From: Lysobacterales bacterium
Lineage (GTDB): Bacteria > Pseudomonadota > Gammaproteobacteria > Xanthomonadales > UBA2363
Length of the DNA: 64,000 nt
Reading direction: 5' to 3'
Assembly (NCBI GenBank): GCA_019634735.1
Contig: JAHCAT010000017.1
Span: 27,060-91,059 of the forward strand
Shown here in pieces: positions 16,887 through 25,911 of the stretch. The position numbers and the translations under genes were made by a program. The notes under the pieces were generated by a model that saw only the letters and a program-made list of their open reading frames with translations, was not told the DNA's origin and searched no databases. Position 1 is the first letter of the stretch. Every line of letters starts with the position of its first letter.

Positions 16887-17188
16887 TATCCGCGCGCCCG
16901 CCTTGCCTGGGCCTTCAGCTTCAAGATCGCCGATTGCAGCACCGGCAACATCGCGCTGTCGCTCTGCATCGCGTAGAAGCGGAACGCCGCGACGATGCCA
17001 AGGGCCGCCGCGAAAGCCGGTCGCGCGTTCAGCATCAGGCCGATGCCGACCAGCACGCCAGCCGGAATCAGGTAAGCCATTTCGAAGGCGAGCCGGCCGG
17101 CGTTCCCCTCGTTGAGGACGCGGGAGATCATGTGCTGCTCTGCGTCAGTGAGTTCGATGTCGGGGCTTGGCATGTCGGGCAGGGGCAT
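16886..17188 (-). CDS. Small membrane protein of unknown function
   Basis: 100 residues, MPLPDMPSPDIELTDAEQHMIS at the start, then two hydrophobic segments (AYLIPAGVLVGIGLML and PAFAAALGIVAAFRFYAM) and a basic C-terminus (LKLKAQARRARG). No family was recognised. The stop codon TAG takes its G from the terminal base of the 154-bp element at 16733-16886, so the original C-terminus may have been longer and cut by insertion of the element. Being short and bounded by a repeat, it could be a real small protein or a remnant. Confidence 0.6.
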   Translation of the reverse strand: MPLPDMPSPDIELTDAEQHMISRVLNEGNAGRLAFEMAYLIPAGVLVGIGLMLNARPAFAAALGIVAAFRFYAMQSDSAMLPVLQSAILKLKAQARRARG

Positions 17189-17388
17189 GGACGGTGCTCG
17201 AGGAAAGGAATGGGCAGGCCAGGACGCGCGGCTACGGGGCGCCTGCGCCCGAGCCGGGTCGGCCGACGCCGGCCGGCAGGTATCCCCTGCGGATTCCGGC
17301 CCGGGATTGCCTCATCGCAGCGGGCGGCCCCGACCGCTCGCCCGCGGGACGTCTTGAGCTGCCGGCACTGTGCCGGCCCGCGCCCGCC

Positions 17389-17820
17389 CTACGCGCGTGC
17401 CCGGTGCTGCAGGCCGATGCACAGCAGGCAGGCGATCAGCAGCACACTGTATTCGGCGCCGTTGCGGCCCAGCCCGACCACGAACCAGCCCGCCGGCGCA
17501 TGGACCAGGACGATGCCGGTCGCGTAGATCGCGGCGAACACCACCACCAGCGGCCGCACCAGCCGGCCCAGCGCCAGCAGCACCGTGCCCAGGATCTCAA
17601 GGCCGGTGATCGCCACCGCCAACGCCAGGCCGAACGGCAGGCCCTGGCCCTCCAGGAAGGCGCCGAACGGCGGCACCGCACCCGCCGCCCAACGCCCCCA
17701 GCCGTGCGCGGCGATCAGCGCCGCGACCACCACGCGAAGGCCGATGCGGGCCAGGCGGTCGCGGGTTTCGGCGTCGCCGATCCAGGGTGTGCGGGTGGGG
17801 GGCGGCAGGGAGGTTGTCAT
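17389..17820 (-). CDS. DoxX-family integral membrane protein
   Basis: 143 residues with four membrane segments: IGLRVVVAALIAAHGWGRW, FGLALAVAITGLEILGTVLLAL, RPLVVVFAAIYATGIVLV and AEYSVLLIACLLCIGLQ. The HGWGRW and GLEILGTVLLALG segments fit the DoxX/SURF4-like fold. Members of this family are found in electron-transfer and stress contexts, and the precise role is unknown here. It stands alone, 200 bp from the small membrane protein and next to the transposase fragment. Confidence 0.75.
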   Translation of the reverse strand: MTTSLPPPTRTPWIGDAETRDRLARIGLRVVVAALIAAHGWGRWAAGAVPPFGAFLEGQGLPFGLALAVAITGLEILGTVLLALGRLVRPLVVVFAAIYATGIVLVHAPAGWFVVGLGRNGAEYSVLLIACLLCIGLQHRARA

Positions 17821-17919
17821 GGCGTGTGCGCCGTGGGGATGGGAAGGCGAGGGTAGCGCCGCCTGGCGGCAGCCGGAGACAGGACGCTAGACCTTTGAGT
17901 GAGGTGCCAGCAGCCTTGA

Positions 17920-18756
17920 CAGGCTGCGGCACAACAGGCCGTCCGCGAACGGCGCAACCAGCGCCGGCATCCGGTCTACGCCCGACCCGAGCTGCTCGCC
18001 CGCCCACCGAACCAGTTGTGGTCCTGGGACATCACCAAGCTCAAGACCACCGTCAAGTGGGCCTACCTGTACCTGTATGTGGTGATCGACGTCTTCAGCC
18101 GATATGTGGTCGGTTGGATGCTCAGCACCCGCGAGTCCGCCGCACTGGCCCGCGAGCTGGTCGAGTGCAGCCTCGTGCGTGAGGCGGTGCCACCCGGACA
18201 ACTGACCCTGCACGCCGATCGCGACGCGCCGATGCGCTCCAAGACCCTGGCCGAACTGCTGGTCGACCTGCGCATCGAGGGCACCTTCTCGCGACCCCGC
18301 ACCAGCAACGACAACCCGTTCAGCGAAAGCCTGTTCAAGACCACCAAGTCCGCGCCGGCCTTCCCAGAGCTGCTCAACGGCGTCGGGCACGGCCGGGAAG
18401 TGCTCACGCCGTTCTTCGAGCACTACAACCACCACCACCGCCACACCGGCATCGGCCTGATGCCGCCTGTCGCGCTCCACCGCAGCCAGGCACCGGCCAT
18501 CAGTGCCGCCCGCCCAGCTACCCTCCAAGCCGCCTTCGAGCGTCACCCGGACCGGTTCAAGGGCCGGACGCCAAGACCGCCGTGCGTACCCGACACCGTG
18601 TACATCAACACCCCCCCTGCGACCCCAGGAGACCCACACCCCTCAACCATCAACCGATCCGCACGCTCACCAATTTCGCGTCGCCGGCTGTCTCAAGCCA
18701 TTGACACATTCCGCTTGTCGCTTTCGTGGCGTATTGAACTGAGGCTTCGCGTTTGA
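17920..18756 (+). pseudogene. IS3-family transposase (OrfB) remnant, 5'-truncated
   Basis: The integrase-core (rve) domain is recognisable: VRERRNQRRHPVYARPELL leads to WSWDITKL with the first catalytic Asp, then HADRDAPMRS with the second Asp, and NPFSESLFKTTK with the catalytic Glu. A typical C-terminal ALHRSQ...RHPDRFKGR segment follows. A stop codon at 17917-17919 in the same frame, with no OrfA or N-terminal OrfB before it, shows the 5' half is lost. The final residues up to 18756 probably read past the true end. It borders the lower-GC gene that follows, so the insertion sequence may have taken part in acquiring it. Confidence 0.85.
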
Positions 18757-18815
18757 GAGAATCGACGCTACTGTCTTACGTCCACAACAACAACAACTGG
18801 TCAGTCGGGGAGACG

Positions 18816-20702
18816 ATGAATATCACCAAGGGTTGCATGAAGCAGTCCATCCTTGCTTTCGTTCTGGCGATGGTGGCCAGCTCTGGCCTCGTAGCAAGGG
18901 GGTTGGATGCGTCTCCACCGAACTCGACGGAGCAGATGGCGCGGCCGGCACAGCAAGTCGTCGAATCGGTTTCGACACCGTGGCTTCGAAAGGTCCAGCA
19001 TCAGGCGGTCGTGTATTTCCTTTACGCGACACCTGCAGTCGTCCGGCGTTTCGACTTGGACGCGGAAGCGTGGTTGGCTGACATCCACTTGGATGCTGTT
19101 CCGAAAGCAATCGCCGTCTCAAATGAGGGAATTTTCGTCAATCAGAACATCAACGTTCGGCGTTTCGACCTCAGCGGAACCGGAGGCGAAATTTTCCCGG
19201 TCGCCTGGGCCAATGCCGACGATATCGGGATCTACAACGGTTTTCTGATTTCGAGTCGAGATCGAAAGCTGCAATCTGTTCGGATAACTGACGCTGTGCA
19301 GGTGGCGGTTTACGAAGGTGTTGGTGGCCACTATACCCCGAGAAGGTTCGTCGTTGCGGCTGATTCTGGATATCTCTTCGGCTGGCAGACCCAGATTTCG
19401 CCAATGGATATTCTCAGGATACCTGTGAGCTCGAATGGCTCATTCGGCGCTCACCTCGCATCTCCGTATCACGGTGATTTCCCCGGAGGAACCGTTGTAT
19501 ATGTCTCGCTCGATGCCAGTGTGGTCATTGACGAGTTGGGGATTGCGTTCCGCGGCGCTGATCTGACCTACCGCAGCGGGACCGGGGGGCAACTTAGCGA
19601 TGTTTTCATTCAAACGGATGGTGCCGAGTCCGAGCCCGGCATCTTCGTGCTGCGGGGCGCGCGCTTGGCATGGCTGACGACTGAGTTTCGCGAGGTCGGG
19701 GTGATGGAGTTGGCACAGTCTGCGCAAGGCATCTCAAAGCACGGCGACACCGTGTTTCTCTTTCGCGGTGGCGCTGTTCTCGGAAGCATCGACGTTCATC
19801 AACATGTGTTGCTCGACTTTTTTCGCGGGAGCCGTCCTCCGCCCGCGCCAAATCCCAATCAAGTTCCCTTCGTTCCTGATTCCGCTGACCTGTCGGACAC
19901 GGGGATCTTGTATCTTTTCAATCGGAACCAGCGCGTTGTTCATCGATTCTCGGTTGATGAGTGGACCTATCTTCGGAGCGCGGCGCTTGGCTTCGAGCCG
20001 CGGTTCGCGTCAGTCAACCGCGCGGACGATCAGGTTTACGTCGCCTACGAAGGTGGACGTCTCGGTGTCCTGAACCCTGGGTCCGTTGCGCCGATGTTTC
20101 TGAGCTTCGGGCCGATTACGGCCACTGGAATGGGCGCGGCCGATGAGTTCGTGATGACCGTCGATTCCACCGGCGCTTGGGCGTCGCATCGAATCTTCAA
20201 TCAGATGGGTCAGGAAACCCATTGGGTTCCCTGGAACCGCTTCAGTCAGGAGTTCTCGTGGAGCCGTGCAACGCGGCGAATGTTCTTCTTCAGAGATGGC
20301 ATTTCTCCGAATGACCTGCACTTCGAGGAAATTTCGACTCAGGGGACGGTGGTGGCAAGTGGGGAGACTCCCTATCACGGAACTGTGCAAACCGTGTACC
20401 CGATCAGACCTACGCCCAACGGCGCCCGAGTGCTTCTTGGGTCGGGGCAGGTGTTCGACGGGATCAACCTGACCATGCTTGCGCCTTTTCCAGTGTCCTT
20501 CAAAGACCTGACGTGGATCGGAAACGACGCCGTGTCCATGCACGCAGAACCCGGCGGTTCCACCCGCCTCGTGCGCTGGAGCCTGGACACGCCGGTGGCC
20601 GAAACCATACTGAACGGTGCGCCGGTCCGGGCGTTCGCCTACGGATCTGAGGTGATTGCGGTGACCACTCAGGGGGGAGCGACGCTGATACACCGTTGGT
20701 GA
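18816..20702 (+). CDS. Secreted protein of unknown function, probably beta-propeller-like; likely acquired
   Basis: About 628 residues with a signal peptide (MKQSILAFVLAMVASSGLVARG). The ATG at 18816 follows GGGGAGA. The rest is strand-rich, with many repeats of the pattern (L/V)-Y-L-F-N-R-N-Q-(R)-V and R-F-D-L, and phrases like GILYLFNRNQRVVHRFSVDEW and VRRFDLDAEAWLADIHLDA, as in propeller proteins that report or bind at the cell surface. No known domain or catalytic motif was recognised. Codon use is less GC-rich than in all neighbours (many A/T third positions), consistent with horizontal transfer, and the IS3 remnant lies directly upstream. Confidence 0.75.
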   Translation: MNITKGCMKQSILAFVLAMVASSGLVARGLDASPPNSTEQMARPAQQVVESVSTPWLRKVQHQAVVYFLYATPAVVRRFDLDAEAWLADIHLDAVPKAIAVSNEGIFVNQNINVRRFDLSGTGGEIFPVAWANADDIGIYNGFLISSRDRKLQSVRITDAVQVAVYEGVGGHYTPRRFVVAADSGYLFGWQTQISPMDILRIPVSSNGSFGAHLASPYHGDFPGGTVVYVSLDASVVIDELGIAFRGADLTYRSGTGGQLSDVFIQTDGAESEPGIFVLRGARLAWLTTEFREVGVMELAQSAQGISKHGDTVFLFRGGAVLGSIDVHQHVLLDFFRGSRPPPAPNPNQVPFVPDSADLSDTGILYLFNRNQRVVHRFSVDEWTYLRSAALGFEPRFASVNRADDQVYVAYEGGRLGVLNPGSVAPMFLSFGPITATGMGAADEFVMTVDSTGAWASHRIFNQMGQETHWVPWNRFSQEFSWSRATRRMFFFRDGISPNDLHFEEISTQGTVVASGETPYHGTVQTVYPIRPTPNGARVLLGSGQVFDGINLTMLAPFPVSFKDLTWIGNDAVSMHAEPGGSTRLVRWSLDTPVAETILNGAPVRAFAYGSEVIAVTTQGGATLIHRW

Positions 20703-21043
20703 TCCGTGCCCATGAGCTTGCGCATGTTCAGTTCGCGGAAGCGTTTGCGTTGGCTCTCCCATCAAGTGGACACTCGGAAAGTAGAGCTTCCGGCGTTGCC
20801 GTAAGCTCTCCCTGGCGCTCTGCTTGCGCAGGGGAGGCGGGGCCGGTGCTGCGTGCTGGCGCTGCTGGCAGGGGTTGGCGACAGCGCCTGACCTCGCCTA
20901 TTGCAGCGGCTGCCCCAGGCCAGTCCGGCCGCCGGTCCAGGGCTGCGCGGGGACCAGGTCGTTCGCGCGTTGAACCGCCGGCGCAGGGATGCAACGGGGG
21001 CGCCGTGCCGTTAAGCGTCAGGGCCCGTCGGGCCGGTGCCTGT
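20703..21043. other. Gene-free stretch
   Basis: Between the lower-GC secreted protein and the convergent small membrane protein no coding frame with a credible start, ribosome binding site or family resemblance was found. GC content returns to the level of the surrounding chromosome from about 20800, which may mark the right end of the acquired segment. Confidence 0.5.
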
Positions 21044-21496
21044 TCAGGCCGGCTCCACCGGACGCTGGCGCCGGCCATACAGCCAGCCCGCCGCCAGTGC
21101 GCTCGTCAGCACCACCAGCTCGATGCCGTAGCCCCACCAGGGACGTGCGGCCAGCAGCGCGAGCCCGGGCTGCCCATGAAGGGCCGGAAGCAGCGCATGG
21201 GCACCCAGGTGGAAGCCGACCAGCAGCATGGCGATGACCGCGGCGCGCGGTGACCGGGCAAGCATCAGCGTCGCCAGGTTGCCGAGCAGAACGACGATGC
21301 CGGCGCCGAGAAGGCCGACCACGGCGTACGACCACACCAGGTGGCCCAGCTCCAGCGAACCCAGCGCCCGGAACGCTTCGAAACAGCCGGCGGGAACGGT
21401 CACCGCCGACCACCAGCCGATGAGCGGGACGACCGCCGCGGCCAGCAAGGCCCCGGCAAGGGCGACAAGTGCAAGTGCCGGCAGTTTCGCGCTCAT
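21044..21496 (-). CDS. Small integral membrane protein of unknown function
   Basis: 150 residues beginning MSAKLPALALVALAGALLAAAVV, with four membrane segments including HLVWSYAVVGLLGAGIVVLLGNLATLML, AAVIAMLLVGFHLGAHALL and WWGYGIELVVLTSALAAGWLYG. The ATG at 21496 places the first segment at the N-terminus, and upstream in-frame codons look non-coding. No family was recognised. It is divergent from the oxidoreductase gene at 21736 and is not clearly part of any operon. Confidence 0.65.
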   Translation of the reverse strand: MSAKLPALALVALAGALLAAAVVPLIGWWSAVTVPAGCFEAFRALGSLELGHLVWSYAVVGLLGAGIVVLLGNLATLMLARSPRAAVIAMLLVGFHLGAHALLPALHGQPGLALLAARPWWGYGIELVVLTSALAAGWLYGRRQRPVEPA

Positions 21497-21735
21497 GGCG
21501 GCATCCTTCCATAGCGGGGACTGCCTGGCGCCGGGCTGGTCCCTATACCGGCCAGGGCCGCACGCCGGGATTGCACGGTGCCAGATTGATGCCATTCCAC
21601 CCCGATGCCGCCTGGCCGGCGCGTGCAGGGGTCCGATCTCGCCAAGTCCCTTCGTACCACATCTGGCCGGTCCCATTGACGGTCCTGATCGGCTGTGGTT
21701 AGTTTCGTCGACCTTAGGGGCCTGGGGATTGGACT

Positions 21736-22779
21736 TTGACGGGTTTTGATTCCAACCGGCCCCTGCGGCTCGGGATCGTCGGCTGTGGCGCGATCACGCG
21801 CGCGGCCCACCTTCCGGTGATCGTCGCGGACCCGCGCGTGGAGGTGACGGCGTTCTGCGACCGCGACCGCCGGAATGCGACGATGACCGCCCGTGAGAGT
21901 GGGATCGACGCGGAGATCGTCACCGACGTCGGCGAATTGGCCGGCAAGGTCGATGCCGCCCTGGTGGCGGTGCCGCCGCGCTTCCATGCGCCGATCGCCA
22001 TCGAGCTGATGCGGATGGGCGTCGATGTCCTGTGCGAGAAGCCGATCGCGATCACCGTGGCCGATGGCAGGCGCATGGCCGAGGTGGCGCGCGACACCGG
22101 CCGGATCCTGGCGGTGGCGCTGATGATGCGGTTCTTTCCGCACAACCGCTGGCTGGCCGACCTGGTGGAGGACGGCGAGATCGGCGCGGTGCGCGAGGTG
22201 GTCGTCGAGGACGGCGCGCCGCTGGACTGGGCGATGGCGAGCAACAGCTATTTCGATCGCAAGGTGACCGGCGGCGGCGTGCTGTTCGACACCGGCGTGC
22301 ACCTGCTCGACCGCGTGCTCTGGCTGTTCGGCGATCTGCACGACATCGCTTGCGAGGACGATGCCTTCGGCGAGGGCTTCGAGAGCAATGCCAGGCTGAC
22401 CGGCAACCTCCACATGGGCGGGCGGCCGGTGCCGGCAAGTTTCGAGTTCAGCTGGTCGCACCGGCTGCGACGCAGCATCCGGGTGGTCGGCGAGCGCGGC
22501 ACGTTGGAGGCCGCGACCTCCAATCCGAAGGTCCTGACCCTGCATCGACAGGCACGCCGTGGTCCCATGGAAATGCAGATCGCCTGCGCCAGCCATTGGG
22601 ATTCGCACAGCCACTACCGGGCGCAGCTGGACGACTTCATCGAGGCGGTCGGCGAGCGCCGCGCGCCCTTCGTCACCGCCGAGTCGGCGCTCAAGGCGCT
22701 GGCCGTGATCGAGACGGCCTATGCGCGGCGCCGGCCGATGGCGCAACCCTGGCTGGCGCGCCGGCAGGTGCCGGCATGA
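21736..22779 (+). CDS. Gfo/Idh/MocA-family oxidoreductase
   Basis: 347 residues. The N-terminal Rossmann motif is LGIVGCGAITRAAHLPV, and the EKP motif typical of the family is VLCEKPIAIT near residue 98, whose lysine lies at the active site. A GGGVLFDTGVHLLD segment carries the conserved GG-hxD-G-H motif of the substrate domain. It should oxidise or reduce a sugar or cyclitol with NAD(P). The start is TTG at 21736 after a CCTGGGGA stretch, so initiation is probably weak. Its stop overlaps the start of the epimerase gene (ATGA), and the two are likely one pathway, perhaps for a surface sugar. Confidence 0.85.
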   Translation: MTGFDSNRPLRLGIVGCGAITRAAHLPVIVADPRVEVTAFCDRDRRNATMTARESGIDAEIVTDVGELAGKVDAALVAVPPRFHAPIAIELMRMGVDVLCEKPIAITVADGRRMAEVARDTGRILAVALMMRFFPHNRWLADLVEDGEIGAVREVVVEDGAPLDWAMASNSYFDRKVTGGGVLFDTGVHLLDRVLWLFGDLHDIACEDDAFGEGFESNARLTGNLHMGGRPVPASFEFSWSHRLRRSIRVVGERGTLEAATSNPKVLTLHRQARRGPMEMQIACASHWDSHSHYRAQLDDFIEAVGERRAPFVTAESALKALAVIETAYARRRPMAQPWLARRQVPA

Positions 22780-23933
22780 GGCCCGGGCGGATCCTGGTCA
22801 CCGGCGCTACCGGCTTCATCGGCTCGCGCCTGTGCGAACTGCTGTCGCTGGAGTACCGGCTGCCCTACCGCGCCCTGGTCCGCGACTTCGCGCGCGCCAC
22901 CCGCATCGCCCGGCTGGGCGCCGAACTGGTCGCCGGCGACCTGGCCGATGCCGCCAGCCTGGCGCAGGCGTTGCAGGGCTGCGACGCGGTGGTCAACCTG
23001 GCCCATGGCGACGACCGCGGCGCCCGCAAACAGACCCGCAACCTGGTCGAGGCCTGCACCCGTGCCGGCGTGCGGCGCCTGGTCCACATCAGCTCGATGG
23101 CGGTGCACGGACCGGCGCCGGCGCCGCCGGTGCTCACCGAGGCCAATGCGCCGATCAGGCGCTGGCGCGAGGCCTATTCCGATGCCAAGGCCGCCGGCGA
23201 GGCGGTGGTCGTCGAGGCCGGCAGGCGCGGTGCGCTGGAAACGGTGGTGCTGCGCCCGACCATCGTCTACGGCCCCTACAGCTTCTTCGTCACCCCGATC
23301 GTGCACGACGCCCGTGCCGGTTACGTCAGCCTGATCGACGGCGGCAGGGGCGTGTGCAATGCGGTCTACGTCGACGACGTCTGCGAGGCGATCCTGGCTG
23401 CCCTGGACCGCGACGATGCCGTCGGCGAAGCCTTCCTGCTCAACGGCGACTGCCGCATCACCTGGCGCGACTTCATCACCACCTTCGCCGGCATGGTCGA
23501 CGGCGACAAGCGCATCCACGACCATGCCCTGGACGAGATCGCCGCGCACTGGAAGCGCCAGCGTCCGCGCCTGCGCGACAACTTCAGCGCGACCCTGCGG
23601 CTGGCCGCCTCGCCGGACTTCCACGCCCAGCTCGGCACCATCCCCCTGCTGGGCCGGACCATCCGCGGCACCAAGGAACTGGCCGGCCGCCTGGTCAGCC
23701 CCGAACGGAAGCTGGCGCTGAAGTCGCGCCTGCAGCGCCGCAGCATCGCTGTGCACCGGCCCAGGCCCCCGACGCCGCCGATCCCAAGCGAAGGCCGTGT
23801 CGTGCGCGAGGCCTACCGGTCCTGGGTCGCCAACGACCACGCCAAGGCGCGACTCGGCTGGCGACCCGCCCATACCTTCGAAGAAGGCGCGAAGCGCACC
23901 GCCGACTGGCTGCGCTTCGCGCGCCTGATCTGA
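22776..23933 (+). CDS. NAD-dependent epimerase/dehydratase (extended SDR)
   Basis: 385 residues. GATGFIGSRL at the N-terminus binds NAD(P), DLADAAS and VHISSMAVHG are family landmarks, and YSDAK supplies the catalytic Tyr and Lys. The C-terminal 120 residues are longer than in simple epimerases (FSATLRLAASPDFHAQLGTIPLLGRT and a basic stretch). Substrate unknown; a nucleotide sugar or membrane-linked sugar fits the coupled oxidoreductase gene. It begins at the ATGA overlap with that gene and is followed by a repeat-rich gap, which probably ends the operon. Confidence 0.85.
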   Translation: MRPGRILVTGATGFIGSRLCELLSLEYRLPYRALVRDFARATRIARLGAELVAGDLADAASLAQALQGCDAVVNLAHGDDRGARKQTRNLVEACTRAGVRRLVHISSMAVHGPAPAPPVLTEANAPIRRWREAYSDAKAAGEAVVVEAGRRGALETVVLRPTIVYGPYSFFVTPIVHDARAGYVSLIDGGRGVCNAVYVDDVCEAILAALDRDDAVGEAFLLNGDCRITWRDFITTFAGMVDGDKRIHDHALDEIAAHWKRQRPRLRDNFSATLRLAASPDFHAQLGTIPLLGRTIRGTKELAGRLVSPERKLALKSRLQRRSIAVHRPRPPTPPIPSEGRVVREAYRSWVANDHAKARLGWRPAHTFEEGAKRTADWLRFARLI

Positions 23934-24261
23934 TCGCCGCTGCGGTGTCGGCACGGAGGAGGCGCCGGCTGCGTATGGCACCTGCGCGACGGCACCGCAC
24001 TTCTCCCCTCCCCCGCAGGCGGGGGAGGGGCGGGGGAGAGGGCCGCCTCGGCCAGCGCGCGTTGCTGGGCCGGCGACGATGAAGATCATGGCAAGTGCCG
24101 GCCCTCTCCCCCGGCCCCTCTCCCAGAGGGAGAGGGGAGCAAGGTGTGCTTCGCTTGCGGAACTTCGGGCCTCGGACCCGGTTGCCTGATCCTGCCATGA
24201 GGCACACGCTGCGACGGTTGCCCACGACATGGCGATGGCAAACCCCGGAGCACCCCAAGCC
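23934..24261. repeat. Repeat-rich gap with an inverted copy of the two-hairpin GC element
   Basis: No gene is seen. From about 23990 to 24160 lies a full copy of the element found at 14534, in the opposite orientation: the CCCCTCCCCCG/CGGGGGAGGGG hairpin comes first, then a spacer with GATCATGGCAAG, then the CCCCTCTCCC/GGGAGAGGGG hairpin. It separates the epimerase gene from the convergent cytosine-deaminase operon, so it could also end transcription from either side. Confidence 0.8.
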
Positions 24262-24717
24262 TCAGACCCCGATATCCTCGCTCCACAACACCGGCTGCGC
24301 GGCGATGAAGTCGCGCATCAGCGCGATGCAGTCGGCGTCGTCCAGCACGTCGACCGTGACGCCGCGGCTGCGCAGCAGGGCCTCCTCGCCCAGGAAAGTA
24401 CGGTTCTCGCCGACCACGACGTGGCGGATGCCGTAGAGCAGGATGGCGCCGCTGCACATGGCGCAGGGCGAGAGCGTGGTGTACAGGACGCTGTCGCGGT
24501 AGGTCGCGGCGCCGAGGCGGCCGGCGTTCTCCAGGGCGTCCATCTCGCCGTGCAGGATGGCGCTGCCGCGCTGCACGCGGCGGTTGTGGCCGCGGCCGAT
24601 GACCTGGCCGCGGTGGACCAGGACCGAGCCGATAGGGATGCCGCCTTCGGCGAGTCCGGCTCGAGCTTCTGCCAGGGCTTCCGCCAGCCAGGTGTGGTGT
24701 CCGGCCAGCTCGTTCAT
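24262..24717 (-). CDS. Yeast-type (Fcy1-like) cytosine/nucleoside deaminase
   Basis: 151 residues. The zinc site of the cytidine-deaminase-like fold is LHGEMDALENAGRLG (His and catalytic Glu) and TLSPCAMCSGAILLYGI (two Cys). GGIPIGSVLVHRGQVIGRGHNRRVQRGSA, VVVGENRTFLGEE and the ending ...VLWSEDIGV run parallel to yeast cytosine deaminase over the whole length, unlike the larger TIM-barrel bacterial CodA. It would convert cytosine to uracil in the cytoplasm. Its start overlaps the stop of the glutaminyl cyclase gene (ATGA). Confidence 0.85.
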   Translation of the reverse strand: MNELAGHHTWLAEALAEARAGLAEGGIPIGSVLVHRGQVIGRGHNRRVQRGSAILHGEMDALENAGRLGAATYRDSVLYTTLSPCAMCSGAILLYGIRHVVVGENRTFLGEEALLRSRGVTVDVLDDADCIALMRDFIAAQPVLWSEDIGV

Positions 24718-25541
24718 GGCCGCGCGCCGGTGGCGGGGGTCAGGCGGATCTCGAACAGCTCGGGCCACAGCTTTCCGGTGACGAACAGGCGTTCGCCGGC
24801 GGCGTCCCAGGCGATGCCGTTGAGCACGTCGACGGCGGCGCGCGCCTGGACGCGCTGCACCAGGGCGGACAGGTCGGCATAGCCGGTGACGCGGCCGCTG
24901 GCCAGGTCGATCATCACCATCGAATGGGTGGGCCAGACGTTGGCGTACAGCCGGTCGCCGACCATTTCCAGCTCGTTGAGGCCGCGCAGCGGCTGGCCTT
25001 CCCAGGTGACCGTCAGGCGGCCGGTCTCGGCCAGGGTGTCGGCGTCGAGGAAGCGCAGCACGGGCGTGCCGTCGCTCATCACCAGGCGCGCGCCGTCGCG
25101 GGTCAGGCCCCAGCCCTCGCCGGAATAGCGGAACTCGCGGCGCGGCTCGAAGCTGTCCAGGTCGAACACGAAGCCGACGCCGCTCTGCCAGGTCAGCATG
25201 ACGAGGCGGTCGTCGACATCGGCCAGGCCCTCGCCGAAGTGCTCGTTGGCGATGGCGCGCTGGCGCAGCACCTTGCCGGTCTCGAGCTCGACCTTGCGCA
25301 CGCCGGAGCGGCCGTTCAGGCCGGTGCTCTCGTACAGGAAACCGTCGCGGTAGAGCAGGCCCTGGGTGAAGGCTTCGGTGTCGTGCGGGAAGCTGGCGAC
25401 GATCTCCACCGTGTGCGGCACCGGCGGCGGCCCGCTGGCCTGGGCCAGGGCCTGCGCCCGCACCGGGCCGTGCAGCGCCAGCGCCAGCAAGGCGGCCAGC
25501 GCGAAGGCGACGAGGACGGTGGAGCTGCGCAGGGGATTCAT
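24714..25541 (-). CDS. Glutaminyl-peptide cyclotransferase (plant/bacterial beta-propeller type)
   Basis: 275 residues with a signal peptide (STVLVAFALAALLALALHGPVRAQA). The mature protein has the five-bladed propeller of the Glu_cyclase_2 family: FTQGLLYRDGFLYESTGLNGRSGVR, YSGEGWGLTRDGARLVMSDGT, LRGLNELEMVGDRLYANVWPTH and LNGIAWDAAGERLFVTGKLWP. It forms N-terminal pyroglutamate on exported peptides, acting in the periplasm. It is co-transcribed with the cytosine deaminase that overlaps it by 4 bp. The lone ATG after the membrane-like signal sequence at 25541 is a sound start. Confidence 0.88.
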   Translation of the reverse strand: MNPLRSSTVLVAFALAALLALALHGPVRAQALAQASGPPPVPHTVEIVASFPHDTEAFTQGLLYRDGFLYESTGLNGRSGVRKVELETGKVLRQRAIANEHFGEGLADVDDRLVMLTWQSGVGFVFDLDSFEPRREFRYSGEGWGLTRDGARLVMSDGTPVLRFLDADTLAETGRLTVTWEGQPLRGLNELEMVGDRLYANVWPTHSMVMIDLASGRVTGYADLSALVQRVQARAAVDVLNGIAWDAAGERLFVTGKLWPELFEIRLTPATGARP

Positions 25542-25911
25542 GGCCGGAAAGCCTAGCAGGCAGGCGACCCCGACAAGTTTCTGTCAGGAAACGACAACGC
25601 AAGGCGGTGGCCGCAGCGCTTGCCCGCGCTGTTGGTGCGCAGGATGTCCGCGCTCGTCCCGACGCCCCATGCAGTCCTTCCGCACGCGGACGGGGCGGCC
25701 CTGGGTTGCCTGGAGGTGCGGGCTCCCGGTCCGGCGATGGTGAAGATCACGGTCAGCCCCGGCCCTCTCCCCCGCCCCTCCCCCGCAGGCGGGGGAGGGG
25801 AGAAGTGCAGTGCCGTCGCAAGACGGAATGCGCTTGGCTGGAGCAGGCGGGACTGGCTGTCCGTGCTGGCGTCTCCCTGCAGCAGGAAGGGCCAGGACGG
25901 ACGATCTTGCG
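25542..25911. repeat. Gap with a partial two-hairpin GC element
   Basis: No gene is seen. At about 25730-25830 the sequence shows a spacer like that of the two-hairpin element (GGTGAAGATCACGGTCAGCC), then the CCCCTCCCCCG/CGGGGGAGGGG hairpin and the AGAAGTGCAGTGCCGTCGCA tail also found at other copies. The first hairpin is missing. The rest of the gap shows no coding features. Confidence 0.75.
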
